The translations under genes and the position numbers were made by a program. Below are positions 1 to 8,382 of a stretch of 64,000 bases of DNA, piece after piece. The stretch is from contig JAWLBY010000009.1 of NCBI GenBank assembly GCA_041687455.1, positions 62,001-126,000 on the forward strand, in the 5' to 3' direction. Source of the stretch: JAWLBY01 sp041687455 (GTDB lineage Bacteria; Pseudomonadota; Gammaproteobacteria; Xanthomonadales; Xanthomonadaceae). How positions within the stretch are numbered: position 1 is the first letter of the stretch; each line of letters opens with the position of its first letter. A model generated the notes under the pieces. That model searched no databases. It was not told the DNA's origin and worked only from the letters and a program-made list of their open reading frames with translations.

Positions 1-289
1 GGTCGGCGTCGATGACGACCGCCGCATCGGCATCGACCGCATCGAGGCCGGCGGTCATCGCCAGTTCCTTGCCGAAGTTGCGCGACAGCTTGATGCCGAG
101 CACGCGCCGGTCGTCGGCCGCCAGCGCTTCGATCCGTTGCCAGGTCGTGTCGGCACTGCCGTCGTCGACGTAGATCACCCGACTGTCGAGATCGAGCCGG
201 CCGAGCACGTCGCCGAGCCGCTGGTGGAATTCGTCGATGCCGTCGGCCTCGTTGTAGGCCGGGACCACGACTGCAAGACAGGAACGCAT
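1..289 (-). CDS. Glycosyltransferase family 2, N-terminal part (runs off window)
   Basis: Only the first 96 codons are visible; the gene continues past the left edge. The protein opens with VVVPAYNEADGIDEF, has VDDGSADTTW at residues 41-50 (the nucleotide-sugar binding DD), KLSRNFGKELAM near residue 70, and reaches the DAD of the DxD metal site at residues 94-96. This pattern fits the dolichol/undecaprenyl-phosphate sugar transferase clade (DPM1/GtrB/ArnC-like), which loads a sugar from an NDP donor onto a polyprenyl phosphate at the inner membrane. The C-terminal membrane helices that would confirm this lie outside the window. The start is the ATG at 287-289. The family is clear; substrate and acceptor cannot be read. 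Confidence 0.85.
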   Translation of the reverse strand, partial: MRSCLAVVVPAYNEADGIDEFHQRLGDVLGRLDLDSRVIYVDDGSADTTWQRIEALAADDRRVLGIKLSRNFGKELAMTAGLDAVDADAAVVIDAD

Positions 290-341
290 GCGCACTGGAG
301 TCCGTGCCACGATCAGCCGCGAATGCTACTCCAGCGCGGCA

Positions 342-1091
342 TCAGCGTGCGCAGCAGCGATCGAGATAGGCCGGGCCACCGAGCTGAGCGACCTGACGCT
401 CGATCCAGGCCTGGCGCCGGCGGACATGCGGACCGGGCTCGACCACCGAATGCGTGCGCGGATTCGGCAGCACCGCGGCGAGCAACGCCGCTTCCGATGG
501 CGTCAGTGCAGCGGCCGGCTTGTCGAAATAGCGTTGCGCGGCCGCTTCGGCACCGTAGATGCCGGGACCGAACTCGGCGATGTTGGCGTAGACCTCGAGG
601 ATCCGCTGCTTCGGCCACAGCGCCTCGATCAGCAGCGTGAACCCGGCTTCCAGCCCCTTGCGCAGCCAGCTCCTTCCCGACCACAGGAACAGGTTCTTGG
701 CGACCTGCTGGGTGATCGTGCTGGCCCCGCGCAGCCGCTCGCCGCGCTGGCCGGCGTCGAACGCCGATTCGATCGCGTCGAGATCGAATCCATGGTGCGA
801 CGGAAACCGCTGGTCCTCGGCCGCGACCAGCGCGATCGCCAGTTCCGGCGACAGCGCCGACCGGTCGCGCCAGCGATGGTCGACGGCGGCCAGCGTGCCG
901 GCGTCGATCGCCTGGGCCAGCATGAACGCCGAGCCGGGCGGATCGATCACCCGCAGCAGCGCGACGAGCAACACGCTGGCCAGCAGCGGCGCGACCAGCA
1001 ACAGCGCGAACCACCGCCGCAGCCGTCGGCGTGGCCGGTTCCGACGTCGTTTCGAGCCGGATAACCGGCGCTCTGGGATAATCCGCGGCAT
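342..1091 (-). CDS. mtgA: Monofunctional peptidoglycan glycosyltransferase MtgA
   Basis: This is a 249-residue family 51 glycosyltransferase that polymerises lipid II into glycan strands at the periplasmic face of the inner membrane. It has a basic N-terminus, one membrane anchor at about residues 26-47, then the GT51 motifs in order: EDQRF (catalytic Glu), GASTITQQVAKNLFLW, WLRKGLEA, and KQRILEVYAN. Length is normal for stand-alone MtgA, and there is no transpeptidase domain. It is divergent from hslO, with only 19 bp between the proposed start codons. The hslO promoter must therefore lie inside the start of this gene, or the true MtgA start is further in. It is next to hslO in relatives as well. 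The identity is secure and the exact start is not. Confidence 0.93.
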   Translation of the reverse strand: MPRIIPERRLSGSKRRRNRPRRRLRRWFALLLVAPLLASVLLVALLRVIDPPGSAFMLAQAIDAGTLAAVDHRWRDRSALSPELAIALVAAEDQRFPSHHGFDLDAIESAFDAGQRGERLRGASTITQQVAKNLFLWSGRSWLRKGLEAGFTLLIEALWPKQRILEVYANIAEFGPGIYGAEAAAQRYFDKPAAALTPSEAALLAAVLPNPRTHSVVEPGPHVRRRQAWIERQVAQLGGPAYLDRCCAR

Positions 1092-1110
1092 CGTCCGAAC
1101 ACCCTACACC

Positions 1111-2013
1111 ATGACCGACCCGACGCTCGCCAACGACGACCAACTGCACCGATTCCTGCTCGAGCGCTCCGGCGTGCGGGGCGTGATGCTGCACCTGCGG
1201 CAGAGCTGGCAGACGATTGCCGCCCGCGAGTCCTATCCGCAGCCGCTGCTGGAGCTGCTCGGCCAGACCACCGCCGCGGCCGCCCTGCTGACCGGGCACA
1301 TCAAGGTCGACGGTCGGCTGGCGATCCAGTTGCGCGGCAGCGGCAACCTGCGCACGTTGTTTGCCGATTGCGACAGCACTGGCCGGTTGCGCGGCATCGC
1401 GCTGTGGCAGGACCCGCTGCCCGACACGTTCGGGCTGCGCGATCTCGGCCGTTCGGCAGTGCTCGCGATCACGATCGAGAACCGCGCCCCGGGCCGCCAG
1501 GAACCGACCCGATACCAGGGCCTGGTGGGCATGGATGCCGACACGCTGGGCCAGGCATTCGAACACTACTTCGATGCGTCGGAACAGTTGCCGACCCGGC
1601 TGCTGCTGGCCGCCGACGGCCGCCGTGCGGCCGGGCTGATGCTGCAGCAACTGCCTGGAGAGGAGCGCGATCCCGACGGCTGGACACGCGCGCAGGCGCT
1701 GTTCGACACGCTCGGCCCCGGCGAACTGCTGGCGACCGACAGCGGCACGCTGCTGCGACGACTGTTCCACGAAGAAGGCGTCCGGCTGCTGCAGTCGCGA
1801 AGCCTCGAGTTCGGTTGCTCGTGTTCGCGCCAGCGGGTCGGCGACGTGCTGCTGACACTCGGCCGCGACGAAGCCGAGGCCGCGCTCGACAGCGGCGGTG
1901 GCGTCGCCCAGGTCACCTGCGAGTTCTGCAACGAACGCTATCGTTTCGACCGGGTCGACATCGAGCAACTGTTCTCCGGCGGCGGTAGCGAGGTGCCGAC
2001 GCAGTTGCAGTAG
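1111..2013 (+). CDS. hslO: Redox-regulated chaperonin Hsp33
   Basis: This 300-residue protein is Hsp33, the cytosolic holdase activated by oxidation and unfolding. The C-terminus carries the redox zinc switch: CSC (in FGCSCSRQRV) followed about 30 residues later by CEFC, the four cysteines that bind Zn when reduced. The N-terminal body has the family segment QTTAAAALLTGHIKVDGRL. The start chosen is the ATG at 1111 (MTDPTLANDDQLHRF), which gives the usual Hsp33 length; an upstream extension in frame has no family character. A GATAAT hexamer at 1077-1082 could be its -10 box. The gene diverges from mtgA and is not obviously in an operon. Confidence 0.95.
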   Translation: MTDPTLANDDQLHRFLLERSGVRGVMLHLRQSWQTIAARESYPQPLLELLGQTTAAAALLTGHIKVDGRLAIQLRGSGNLRTLFADCDSTGRLRGIALWQDPLPDTFGLRDLGRSAVLAITIENRAPGRQEPTRYQGLVGMDADTLGQAFEHYFDASEQLPTRLLLAADGRRAAGLMLQQLPGEERDPDGWTRAQALFDTLGPGELLATDSGTLLRRLFHEEGVRLLQSRSLEFGCSCSRQRVGDVLLTLGRDEAEAALDSGGGVAQVTCEFCNERYRFDRVDIEQLFSGGGSEVPTQLQ

Positions 2014-2108
2014 CACGGCGCGCGATCGGCAGCCGAATCCGCGCCTCGTCGTGCACTGTGCAGGCGTTCGGCGACGGCTATCGCAGACGGGCCAGTCGCG
2101 CTCCGCGC

Positions 2109-5069
2109 TCAGAGCAATTCGGCAAGCGGCTTCGGCAGCGAGAACAGGAAGCCCTGCCCGAGCGTACAGCCGAGCGAGCGCAGGATCTCGAGCTGTTCCT
2201 GCGTCTCGATGCCTTCGGCGATCACCTCCATGCCCAGCGACAGTCCGAGCGTGCAGATCGCGCGCAGCACCGCCTGGGCGTTCCTGCGCGACTCGGCGTC
2301 GAGCGCCAGTACGAACGAGCGATCGACCTTCAGCGCGTCGAGCGGGAACTGGTGCAGGTAGCTCAATGACGAGTAACCGGTGCCGAAGTCGTCGAGCGCG
2401 ATGCCGATGCCGGCGTCGCGCAGCGCCACCATCTGCACCCGCGCCTGTTCCGGATCGTCCAGCAGGGTTCGTTCGGTGACCTCGACGCGCAGATGGCGCG
2501 GCGAGAAGCCGTGCCGCTGGATCATCGCCAGCAGGTCCGGCACGAAGCTGGCGCTGCGGAAATGCCGCGCGCCGACATTGATGCTGAGGTAGCCGCCCTC
2601 GGCGACCAATCGGGCGCCCTGCGCCAGCACCTGCTCATAGACCTGCCAGTCCATTGCTTCGGCGAGGCCACTCTCCTCGGCAATACCGAGGAAGTCGGCC
2701 GGGGTCAGCAGGCCCAGTTGCGGATGGCGCCAGCGCATCAGCGCCTCGTAGCCGGACACGCGCCGACCGTCGAGCGTCACGATCGGCTGGAACACCGGCT
2801 CGAATTCGGCCTGGGTCAGCCCGCGCCGCAGGTTCCCTTCGAGTTCCAACTGGTGCAGCGCCTGCTGCCGCAGCGTGTCGTCGAACAACTCATGACGGCG
2901 GCGACCCTGCGCCTTGGCCCGGTACAGCGCGACATCGGCATCGCGCAGCAGGTCCTCGGCACGCGCGTAATGCGGACGCGCGACCGCGATGCCGATGCTG
3001 GCGGCAGTGAACAGCTCCTTGCCACCGACCCGGATCGGCACGTCCAGCGCACCGATGATCCGCTCGGCCAGCCTGATCGCCGCCGCATCATCGACCAGCG
3101 GCTCGACCAGCACGGCGAACTCGTCACCGCCGAGCCGCGCGACCATGCCGCGCTGGCCGACCACCGCTGCGATCCGTGCGCCGGCTTCCTTCAGCAGTTC
3201 GTCGCCGACCAGATGGCCGACCGAATCGTTGATGACCTTGAAACGATCGAGATCCAGGAACAGCACGGCGATCCGGTGCTCGACCTGGCGCTGGTGGCGC
3301 CGCAACGCATCGGCCAGGTGCTGCAGCAGGTGGGCGCGGTTCGGCAGCCCGGTCAGCGCGTCGTGGCTGGCGGCGTGCTTGAGCTGGCGTTCGATCCGCT
3401 CGCGCTCGGCAATCTGCTGGTGCAGGTCGCGATTGGCCGCGTACAGCGCTTCGGTGCGCTCGGCGACCCGCCGTTCGAGCTCGGTGTTGGCTTCACGCAG
3501 GCGTTCGGCGGCGCGCTTGCGATCGAGCGCGTTGGCGATGTGGTACGAGACGAAGGTCAGGATTTCCTGATCGCGGTGGGTGTAGGTGTGCCGCTCGTCG
3601 TAGCTCTGCACCGCGATCACGCCGACCGTACCGGCATCGCAGATCAATGGCACACCGAGCCAGACCGATGCGCGGGCGCCCTGGGTCGCGATCTCGCCAG
3701 CGTCGTGCATCGCCCGGTTGATCGCCCGGTCGGCAAGCAGCGGCCGGCCGGTGCGCAGCACGTACTCGGTCAGCCCGCGCGCCAACCGGCGACTCGGCCG
3801 GACACCGTCGAACTGATCCACCGAGTAGGGAAAGTGCAGTTGCTCGCCGACCGGGTCGAGCATCGCGATGTAGAAATTCTCCGCATACAGCAGCCGGCCG
3901 ATGATCCGGTGCAGTGCGGCATAGAAATCTTCCGGCGAGCCGCCGGTGGTACCGAGTTCGGCGATCCGGAACAGCGCGGTCTGCAGTTGCTCGCCGCGCT
4001 GGCGTTCCTCGACTTCCCCGCGCAGCGCGGCGTTGGCCAGTCGCAGTTCCTCGGTCCGCTCGGCGACCCGCTGCTCCAGTTCGAGCTGCGCCCGGCGTCG
4101 CTGCAGCGCGGTGGCGATGTGCTGGGCGACGAAGGTCAGCAGGGCGCGGTCCTTGTCGCTGTAGCGGAAGCGCTCGTCGTAGCTCTGCACGACGACTGCG
4201 CCGAGCACTTCGCCGGCGCTGGCCAGCGGCACGCCGAGCCAGTCGATGCTCTGCGGACCGAAGCCAGACGGCACGCCGCCGATCTGCACCACCAGCGACT
4301 CGGACGGGCCCATCAGCGTTTCGCCGGTCGCGATCACGTGCGCGGTCAGGCTACCGCGCAGCGCCGCCAGCGGATATCCGGTGCCGGGCGATGGCGGTGA
4401 TTCGTCGAGCGTGTCGCGCAGGTACGGAAACTCGACGGTGTCGTGGCTGCGGTCGAGCAGCGCGATGAAGAAATTGCGTGCATACATCAGGCCGGCGACG
4501 ATCGTGTGCAGATGCGCGAGCACATCGGCCATGTCGCGCTGCGACGTGGCGAGCTCGGCGATCGCGAACAACGCCCGCTGCAGCCGCTCGGCCTCGGCAA
4601 GCTGGGTGACCGCCTCGTGCAGCCGTTCGAGTTCGAGCGCTGCCGGCAGCCGCTGGCCGAGCAGCACGGCGAGCTGGGCGAGCTGCGCGGCCAGCTCGGC
4701 GTCGACGTCGAGCTCGCCTCCACGCAGCAGCAACACCGCCGGCGCGCAGCTATCGGCGCCGATGGGCTGGCAGATCCACTGGCCATCGGCCCGCAATTCG
4801 GCGGCGATCGCGCAGGCCAGTGCCGCCTGCCGGTCGGCCTCGAGCGGCGCCGGTCCGGCCGCGGCGAACAGCCGCAGGCCCTGGCGATCGCCGATCCAGA
4901 GCTGCACCGACTCGGCGCCGGGTCGCAGGCCGGCCCAGCGGGCGATCGAATCGACCAGTTCCTGGGCACTGCTTCCGGCCAGCAGCAGGTCGGCCCGCGA
5001 AACCGCGGGCGACAGCACGAGACCCGTGGTCTCGCCCGGGACCGTCTCGAGCACGCCCAGTTCCGCCAT
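2109..5069 (-). CDS. GAF-GAF-GGDEF-EAL cyclic-di-GMP signalling protein
   Basis: This 986-residue soluble protein combines sensing with c-di-GMP turnover. A degenerate GAF-like stretch (about 20-130) is followed by two clear GAF domains (about 150-320 and 365-520), each introduced and followed by coiled-coil segments. Next come a GGDEF domain with an intact GGDEF at residues 647-651 and an EAL domain with EAL at 775-777. The EAL domain keeps the metal and catalytic residues seen in active phosphodiesterases (VEVTER, LDDFGTGYSS, LKVDRSF, IAEGIET). The RxxD inhibitory site that normally precedes GGDEF is absent, because the aligned residues are GQRG. Both activities are therefore possible and product inhibition is unlikely. 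There is no membrane segment or signal peptide, so it is cytosolic. The ligands of the GAF domains cannot be inferred. Confidence 0.9.
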   Translation of the reverse strand: MAELGVLETVPGETTGLVLSPAVSRADLLLAGSSAQELVDSIARWAGLRPGAESVQLWIGDRQGLRLFAAAGPAPLEADRQAALACAIAAELRADGQWICQPIGADSCAPAVLLLRGGELDVDAELAAQLAQLAVLLGQRLPAALELERLHEAVTQLAEAERLQRALFAIAELATSQRDMADVLAHLHTIVAGLMYARNFFIALLDRSHDTVEFPYLRDTLDESPPSPGTGYPLAALRGSLTAHVIATGETLMGPSESLVVQIGGVPSGFGPQSIDWLGVPLASAGEVLGAVVVQSYDERFRYSDKDRALLTFVAQHIATALQRRRAQLELEQRVAERTEELRLANAALRGEVEERQRGEQLQTALFRIAELGTTGGSPEDFYAALHRIIGRLLYAENFYIAMLDPVGEQLHFPYSVDQFDGVRPSRRLARGLTEYVLRTGRPLLADRAINRAMHDAGEIATQGARASVWLGVPLICDAGTVGVIAVQSYDERHTYTHRDQEILTFVSYHIANALDRKRAAERLREANTELERRVAERTEALYAANRDLHQQIAERERIERQLKHAASHDALTGLPNRAHLLQHLADALRRHQRQVEHRIAVLFLDLDRFKVINDSVGHLVGDELLKEAGARIAAVVGQRGMVARLGGDEFAVLVEPLVDDAAAIRLAERIIGALDVPIRVGGKELFTAASIGIAVARPHYARAEDLLRDADVALYRAKAQGRRRHELFDDTLRQQALHQLELEGNLRRGLTQAEFEPVFQPIVTLDGRRVSGYEALMRWRHPQLGLLTPADFLGIAEESGLAEAMDWQVYEQVLAQGARLVAEGGYLSINVGARHFRSASFVPDLLAMIQRHGFSPRHLRVEVTERTLLDDPEQARVQMVALRDAGIGIALDDFGTGYSSLSYLHQFPLDALKVDRSFVLALDAESRRNAQAVLRAICTLGLSLGMEVIAEGIETQEQLEILRSLGCTLGQGFLFSLPKPLAELL

Positions 5070-5312
5070 TCGACTCCCACCCTGTTGCGCGGAGTCTATC
5101 CGCTTTGTGCGCCAGACGTCGCTTCGATGGGCGACGGGCGGTCGAGCGTCACGGTTGGAGCGCAGCGGCCGCTTCGTTAAGAGCTCGTGAATACGGTATC
5201 CTGATGGCGATCCGAAGGGCGCCGCGCTGTGGCATCGTCGGCACAGGAACCATGCGACCCGGACAGGGTCTCAGCGGCATCGGCGACCGGATCGTCCGGA
5301 GGAGTGGCCAAC

Positions 5313-6314
5313 GTGAGTCAGGGAGTGTTCCGCGGGATAGTCGCCAGCGCATTGCTGCTGCTCGGCTCGCCCGTGGTCGCGCAAAGCCTGGCCCCGGCTC
5401 CGGCCAGCGAATTGCCGCGGGTGTTGCCGGTCTGGAGCACGTCCAGCGGTCGCGTCGAAGCAGTGCTGCTGGTCGACCAGCCCACGCCGGCGGTCAATCT
5501 GTTCTCGAACAGTGTCTTGAGTGAGTTGTTCTCGCCGCAGCCGTCGCTCGGCGTCCGCGCCGAAGCCGCGCTCGGCCGCTCGACCACGCTGTCGGCCGAC
5601 CTCGGCCTGGGCGCCTCGTCGCTCGGGCTGCTGTGCGAAGGAAACATCGGCATTGCCGCGGCACTCGGCCGCCTGGCCGAGCACTGCCTGCTGGCCCGGC
5701 TCGACCACGACCAGGCCACACCGGAGGGCTGGCAGCAGAGCTTCGGCCTGTCCGGCCGATGGCAGAGCGGCGACGGCGAGTTCGACCTGAGCTTCGGCCT
5801 GTCCTGGCTCGATGCAGACGTCGTGCCCGAACCGATGCCCGGTTCGCTGGCCGCGCTGATACCGTTCGGCCAGCTTGGTGGTCCGGCGCCGCTGGCCGCG
5901 CCGGCCTGGCAGTTGCACCAGCGCGAGTTCTCGCTGCAGGGCAGCCGCTGGCTCGGCCGTCAGTCGTGGCTGCGGGTCGAGGGCCGGCATGGCCAGAGCC
6001 GCCTCGGCGGGGTCGAATCGCTGTTCGGTGGGCCGAGCGAATGGAACAGCAGCTCGCTGAGCCTGTCGGGTGGGTATCGCACGTTCAGCGGCACGATCAC
6101 CGGCAAGCTGATCGAACTGGAACAACCGCAGAGCCAGTGGGCCGATGTCGACATCAGCCTGTCCTGGCAAACGCCGTGGCACGGCAAGCTCAGCGTCGGC
6201 GCGAAGAACCTGCTCGGCGGTCCGGACCGCGACGAGTGGCCGGCAGCCGTGCTGCCCGGCCTCAGCGAGAGCGAAGCGCGCACGCCGTACGTGCGCTACC
6301 ACCAGGACCTCTGA
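5313..6314 (+). CDS. Small outer-membrane beta-barrel, TonB-receptor-like C-terminus but no plug
   Basis: This 333-residue protein starts at a GTG preceded by GGAGGAG at 5298-5304 (8-nt spacing). It has a signal peptide (VFRGIVASALLLLGSPVVAQS, cut into two parts here by position: hydrophobic core at residues 7-18, VAQ cleavage near 21). The rest is alternating beta-strand sequence. The final strands, DISLSWQTPWHGKLSVGAKN and the terminal VRYHQDL, match the last strands of the TonB receptor at 8383-10989 (ASWNAPWNGKLTIGAEN and VYFRYTQTF). No TonB box or plug domain is present. It is inferred to be a barrel derived from, or related to, Oar-type receptors. Its transport or adhesion role is unknown. 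It is convergent with the sulfotransferase gene. Confidence 0.6.
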   Translation: MSQGVFRGIVASALLLLGSPVVAQSLAPAPASELPRVLPVWSTSSGRVEAVLLVDQPTPAVNLFSNSVLSELFSPQPSLGVRAEAALGRSTTLSADLGLGASSLGLLCEGNIGIAAALGRLAEHCLLARLDHDQATPEGWQQSFGLSGRWQSGDGEFDLSFGLSWLDADVVPEPMPGSLAALIPFGQLGGPAPLAAPAWQLHQREFSLQGSRWLGRQSWLRVEGRHGQSRLGGVESLFGGPSEWNSSSLSLSGGYRTFSGTITGKLIELEQPQSQWADVDISLSWQTPWHGKLSVGAKNLLGGPDRDEWPAAVLPGLSESEARTPYVRYHQDL

Positions 6315-6364
6315 GTCCGTAGCAACCAGGCGGGCATCCAGGCCGCGAAGCGTTGGCGGATTCC

Positions 6365-7945
6365 CTATCCGCCGCCCTGCAACTGCTGGATCATCGGCTG
6401 CAACTGCTTCTCGTAAGCGCTCCAGACCTTGTTGCGATCCTTGCGAATGCCTTCGCGCATCATGACGCTACTTGCGGTGGATACAGCATCGCTACGCTCT
6501 TCGATCTTCACCATCGCTGGCTCGAAAGGCAGTCCGCAAAACTCGGCAATCGCACGCGCCGTCTGCTCGGGCGCATCCACGAGGTCGCTGTAGTTCACGT
6601 CCAGGATGCGGCCGGGCATCACCTCGTGCCAATGCGTCATCAGTCGCTCGAAGTGCTGGCTGTAGTCGGCAAAATCCAGTTGATCGTAGGAATACGGGCA
6701 GGCCTGCCCGAACAGCGTTCGCAGATTCGACAGTCCGACATCGATCGGGTCGCGGCGCAGCCGCACGATCCTGGCCTGCGGCAGGGCTCGTGCTATGAAG
6801 CCCAGATTCAGGAAATTCGACGGCAGCTTGTCCGTAACGATACGCTTCTCGCCTGCGCGCCACGCCATACCGCGCAGATACTCCTCGCCAATCCGCCGGT
6901 AGTCGAACCCGGCACGGGCATGAACTGCCTGCGTCTCGATTTCGCTGCGCATGTGAATGCCGCTGGCACGCCGTAGCGCCGAGGTGATGTCGTAGGTTTC
7001 ACCGCCGGCGGCGACCTGAGAATGCCCGCTGATGATGCGCTCGGTCAGCGTGGTGCCTGAGCGGTGCAGCCCAACGACGAAGATCGGGCGCAAGGGATGG
7101 TCCATGCAACCGTCCGGACTGCTGATTTCCTTGCTGCTGAACTGCTGCAACGCGGCAAACAGATCGACGGTGTTCTCCCGCCGATAGTTGACCAAAGAAC
7201 GTTTGGCTGCACATCCCGATTCGAGCGCCTGCCACGCTCGGTTGAAATCCTTGAGCCCGTGCAGTTCGTTGTGCAGCGCGTAGCCGAGATGACTGATGCC
7301 GGTGGGGTCGGTCGCCTTCGCCAGCAAACGCTCCAGGGGGTCGACCCGCGCTTCGCCACCAGGGAGCCGGAGCTGCGACCGCAGCCAATGCGCCGCGGGA
7401 TCCTCGGGAACCTTAGCCAGGCAGCGCTCGACGTTCAGCCGGGCATCATCGAGCCGACCGAAGAACACATCCATCTTGGCCTGCTGGAAGATGGCGGCCG
7501 GATGATTCGGGTCGAACGCGACCGCAGCGCTGGCAAACTGGTCGGCCAGGTTGTGGGACCCGATTTGCGACAGGGTGCGCGACACCTCTGACAGTGACAG
7601 CGCGGAATCCCACATCGACGGCACCAACTGCCTGGCGATCTCGATGATCGTTCCGGACTCGCCAATGACGTCCAGATGGTTGATCAGACGAAGCGCGATG
7701 CGCGGGCTTTCCACATGCCCTGACAGCGCCTTGAGGATTTGCTCGCGCCCCTCGTTGTGGCGTTTTGCTTTCAGGTGGATGCCGGCCAGCCGCAGGCGAG
7801 TCTCGATGTGCTCGGGGTTGATCCGTAGCGCTGCTTCGAGGCTGTCGATCGCGGCGTCGGGCTGCCCGTTCGATAGATAGATCTCGGCTCGCTTGAGATG
7901 CTTGCGGAAGTTCGCCTCGGCCGCCGTCGCTACCACTTGGTTCAT
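6365..7945 (-). CDS. Tetratricopeptide-repeat sulfotransferase
   Basis: This 526-residue protein has TPR repeats in its first half (for example AEIYLSNGQPDAAIDSLEAA near the N-terminus) and a Sulfotransfer_3-type domain in the second half. The PAPS 5-prime-phosphosulfate loop is FVVGLHRSGTTL and the 3-prime-phosphate site is RLRRDPIDVGLS, with TDKLPSNFLNLG between them. It should transfer sulfate from PAPS to an acceptor, which could be a protein, glycan or lipid; the acceptor is not readable. I chose the ATG at 7943-7945 (MNQVVATAAEANF), where the TPR-type sequence begins; a GTG at 8035 would add 30 residues of no family character. Base composition is visibly less GC-rich than the neighbours, and an IS remnant lies just upstream, which suggests lateral transfer. 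Confidence 0.85.
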   Translation of the reverse strand: MNQVVATAAEANFRKHLKRAEIYLSNGQPDAAIDSLEAALRINPEHIETRLRLAGIHLKAKRHNEGREQILKALSGHVESPRIALRLINHLDVIGESGTIIEIARQLVPSMWDSALSLSEVSRTLSQIGSHNLADQFASAAVAFDPNHPAAIFQQAKMDVFFGRLDDARLNVERCLAKVPEDPAAHWLRSQLRLPGGEARVDPLERLLAKATDPTGISHLGYALHNELHGLKDFNRAWQALESGCAAKRSLVNYRRENTVDLFAALQQFSSKEISSPDGCMDHPLRPIFVVGLHRSGTTLTERIISGHSQVAAGGETYDITSALRRASGIHMRSEIETQAVHARAGFDYRRIGEEYLRGMAWRAGEKRIVTDKLPSNFLNLGFIARALPQARIVRLRRDPIDVGLSNLRTLFGQACPYSYDQLDFADYSQHFERLMTHWHEVMPGRILDVNYSDLVDAPEQTARAIAEFCGLPFEPAMVKIEERSDAVSTASSVMMREGIRKDRNKVWSAYEKQLQPMIQQLQGGG

Positions 7946-8091
7946 GGAATCGTATCGTTGAAATGCACCCGATACATGATAAATGGTTCTTCCCCGATCT
8001 GAGGAAAACGGTTCGGGTCGATCAGGCCAACGCACTGAAGTGCTGATCCGACGGCGCGCCGCATGATCAAGCGCAGCCGAGGGCTGCTGCT

Positions 8092-8325
8092 GTCAAGCGC
8101 ACCAACCTGACTGAAGACCAAGCTCTCAAACTCGATGTCCTATTGGCGGCCAATGCGCCGCTCACCACTGTCATCGCCGCCAGCGCTCTCTATCACATCA
8201 ACACCGGCGTGCTGGAATGCATCAACAATCGCATCAAGGTCATCAAGCGAATGGCCTACGGCTACCGCGACTCAGCCTACTTCTTCCTCAAGATCGAGGC
8301 GGCGTTTCCCGGTAAGGCGCGATGA
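8092..8325 (+). pseudogene. ISL3-family transposase remnant (internally deleted)
   Basis: This open stretch reads VKRTNLTEDQALKLDVLL followed closely by INTGVLECINNRIKVIKRMA and YGYRDSAYFFLKIEAAFPGK. The first block resembles a mid-region segment of ISL3 (IS204/IS1001/IS1165) transposases and the second is their C-terminus. The roughly 80-100 residues that normally separate them are missing, and everything upstream is gone. It is a dead, internally deleted copy. No terminal inverted repeat was found around it. It marks a past insertion between the sulfotransferase gene and the TonB receptor. Confidence 0.7.
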
Positions 8326-8328
8326 ACC

Positions 8329-8354
8329 AAAAAAAAGGGGCCCCGAAGGGCCCC
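8329..8354 (-). terminator. Intrinsic terminator of the TonB receptor gene
   Basis: On the minus strand a GGGGCCC/GGGCCCC stem with a TTCG loop is followed directly by a run of eight T. It lies 28 bp past the receptor stop codon. This is a textbook Rho-independent terminator. Confidence 0.9.
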
Positions 8355-8382
8355 TTCTCTACAACTGACAGAAGCTCTGCTA

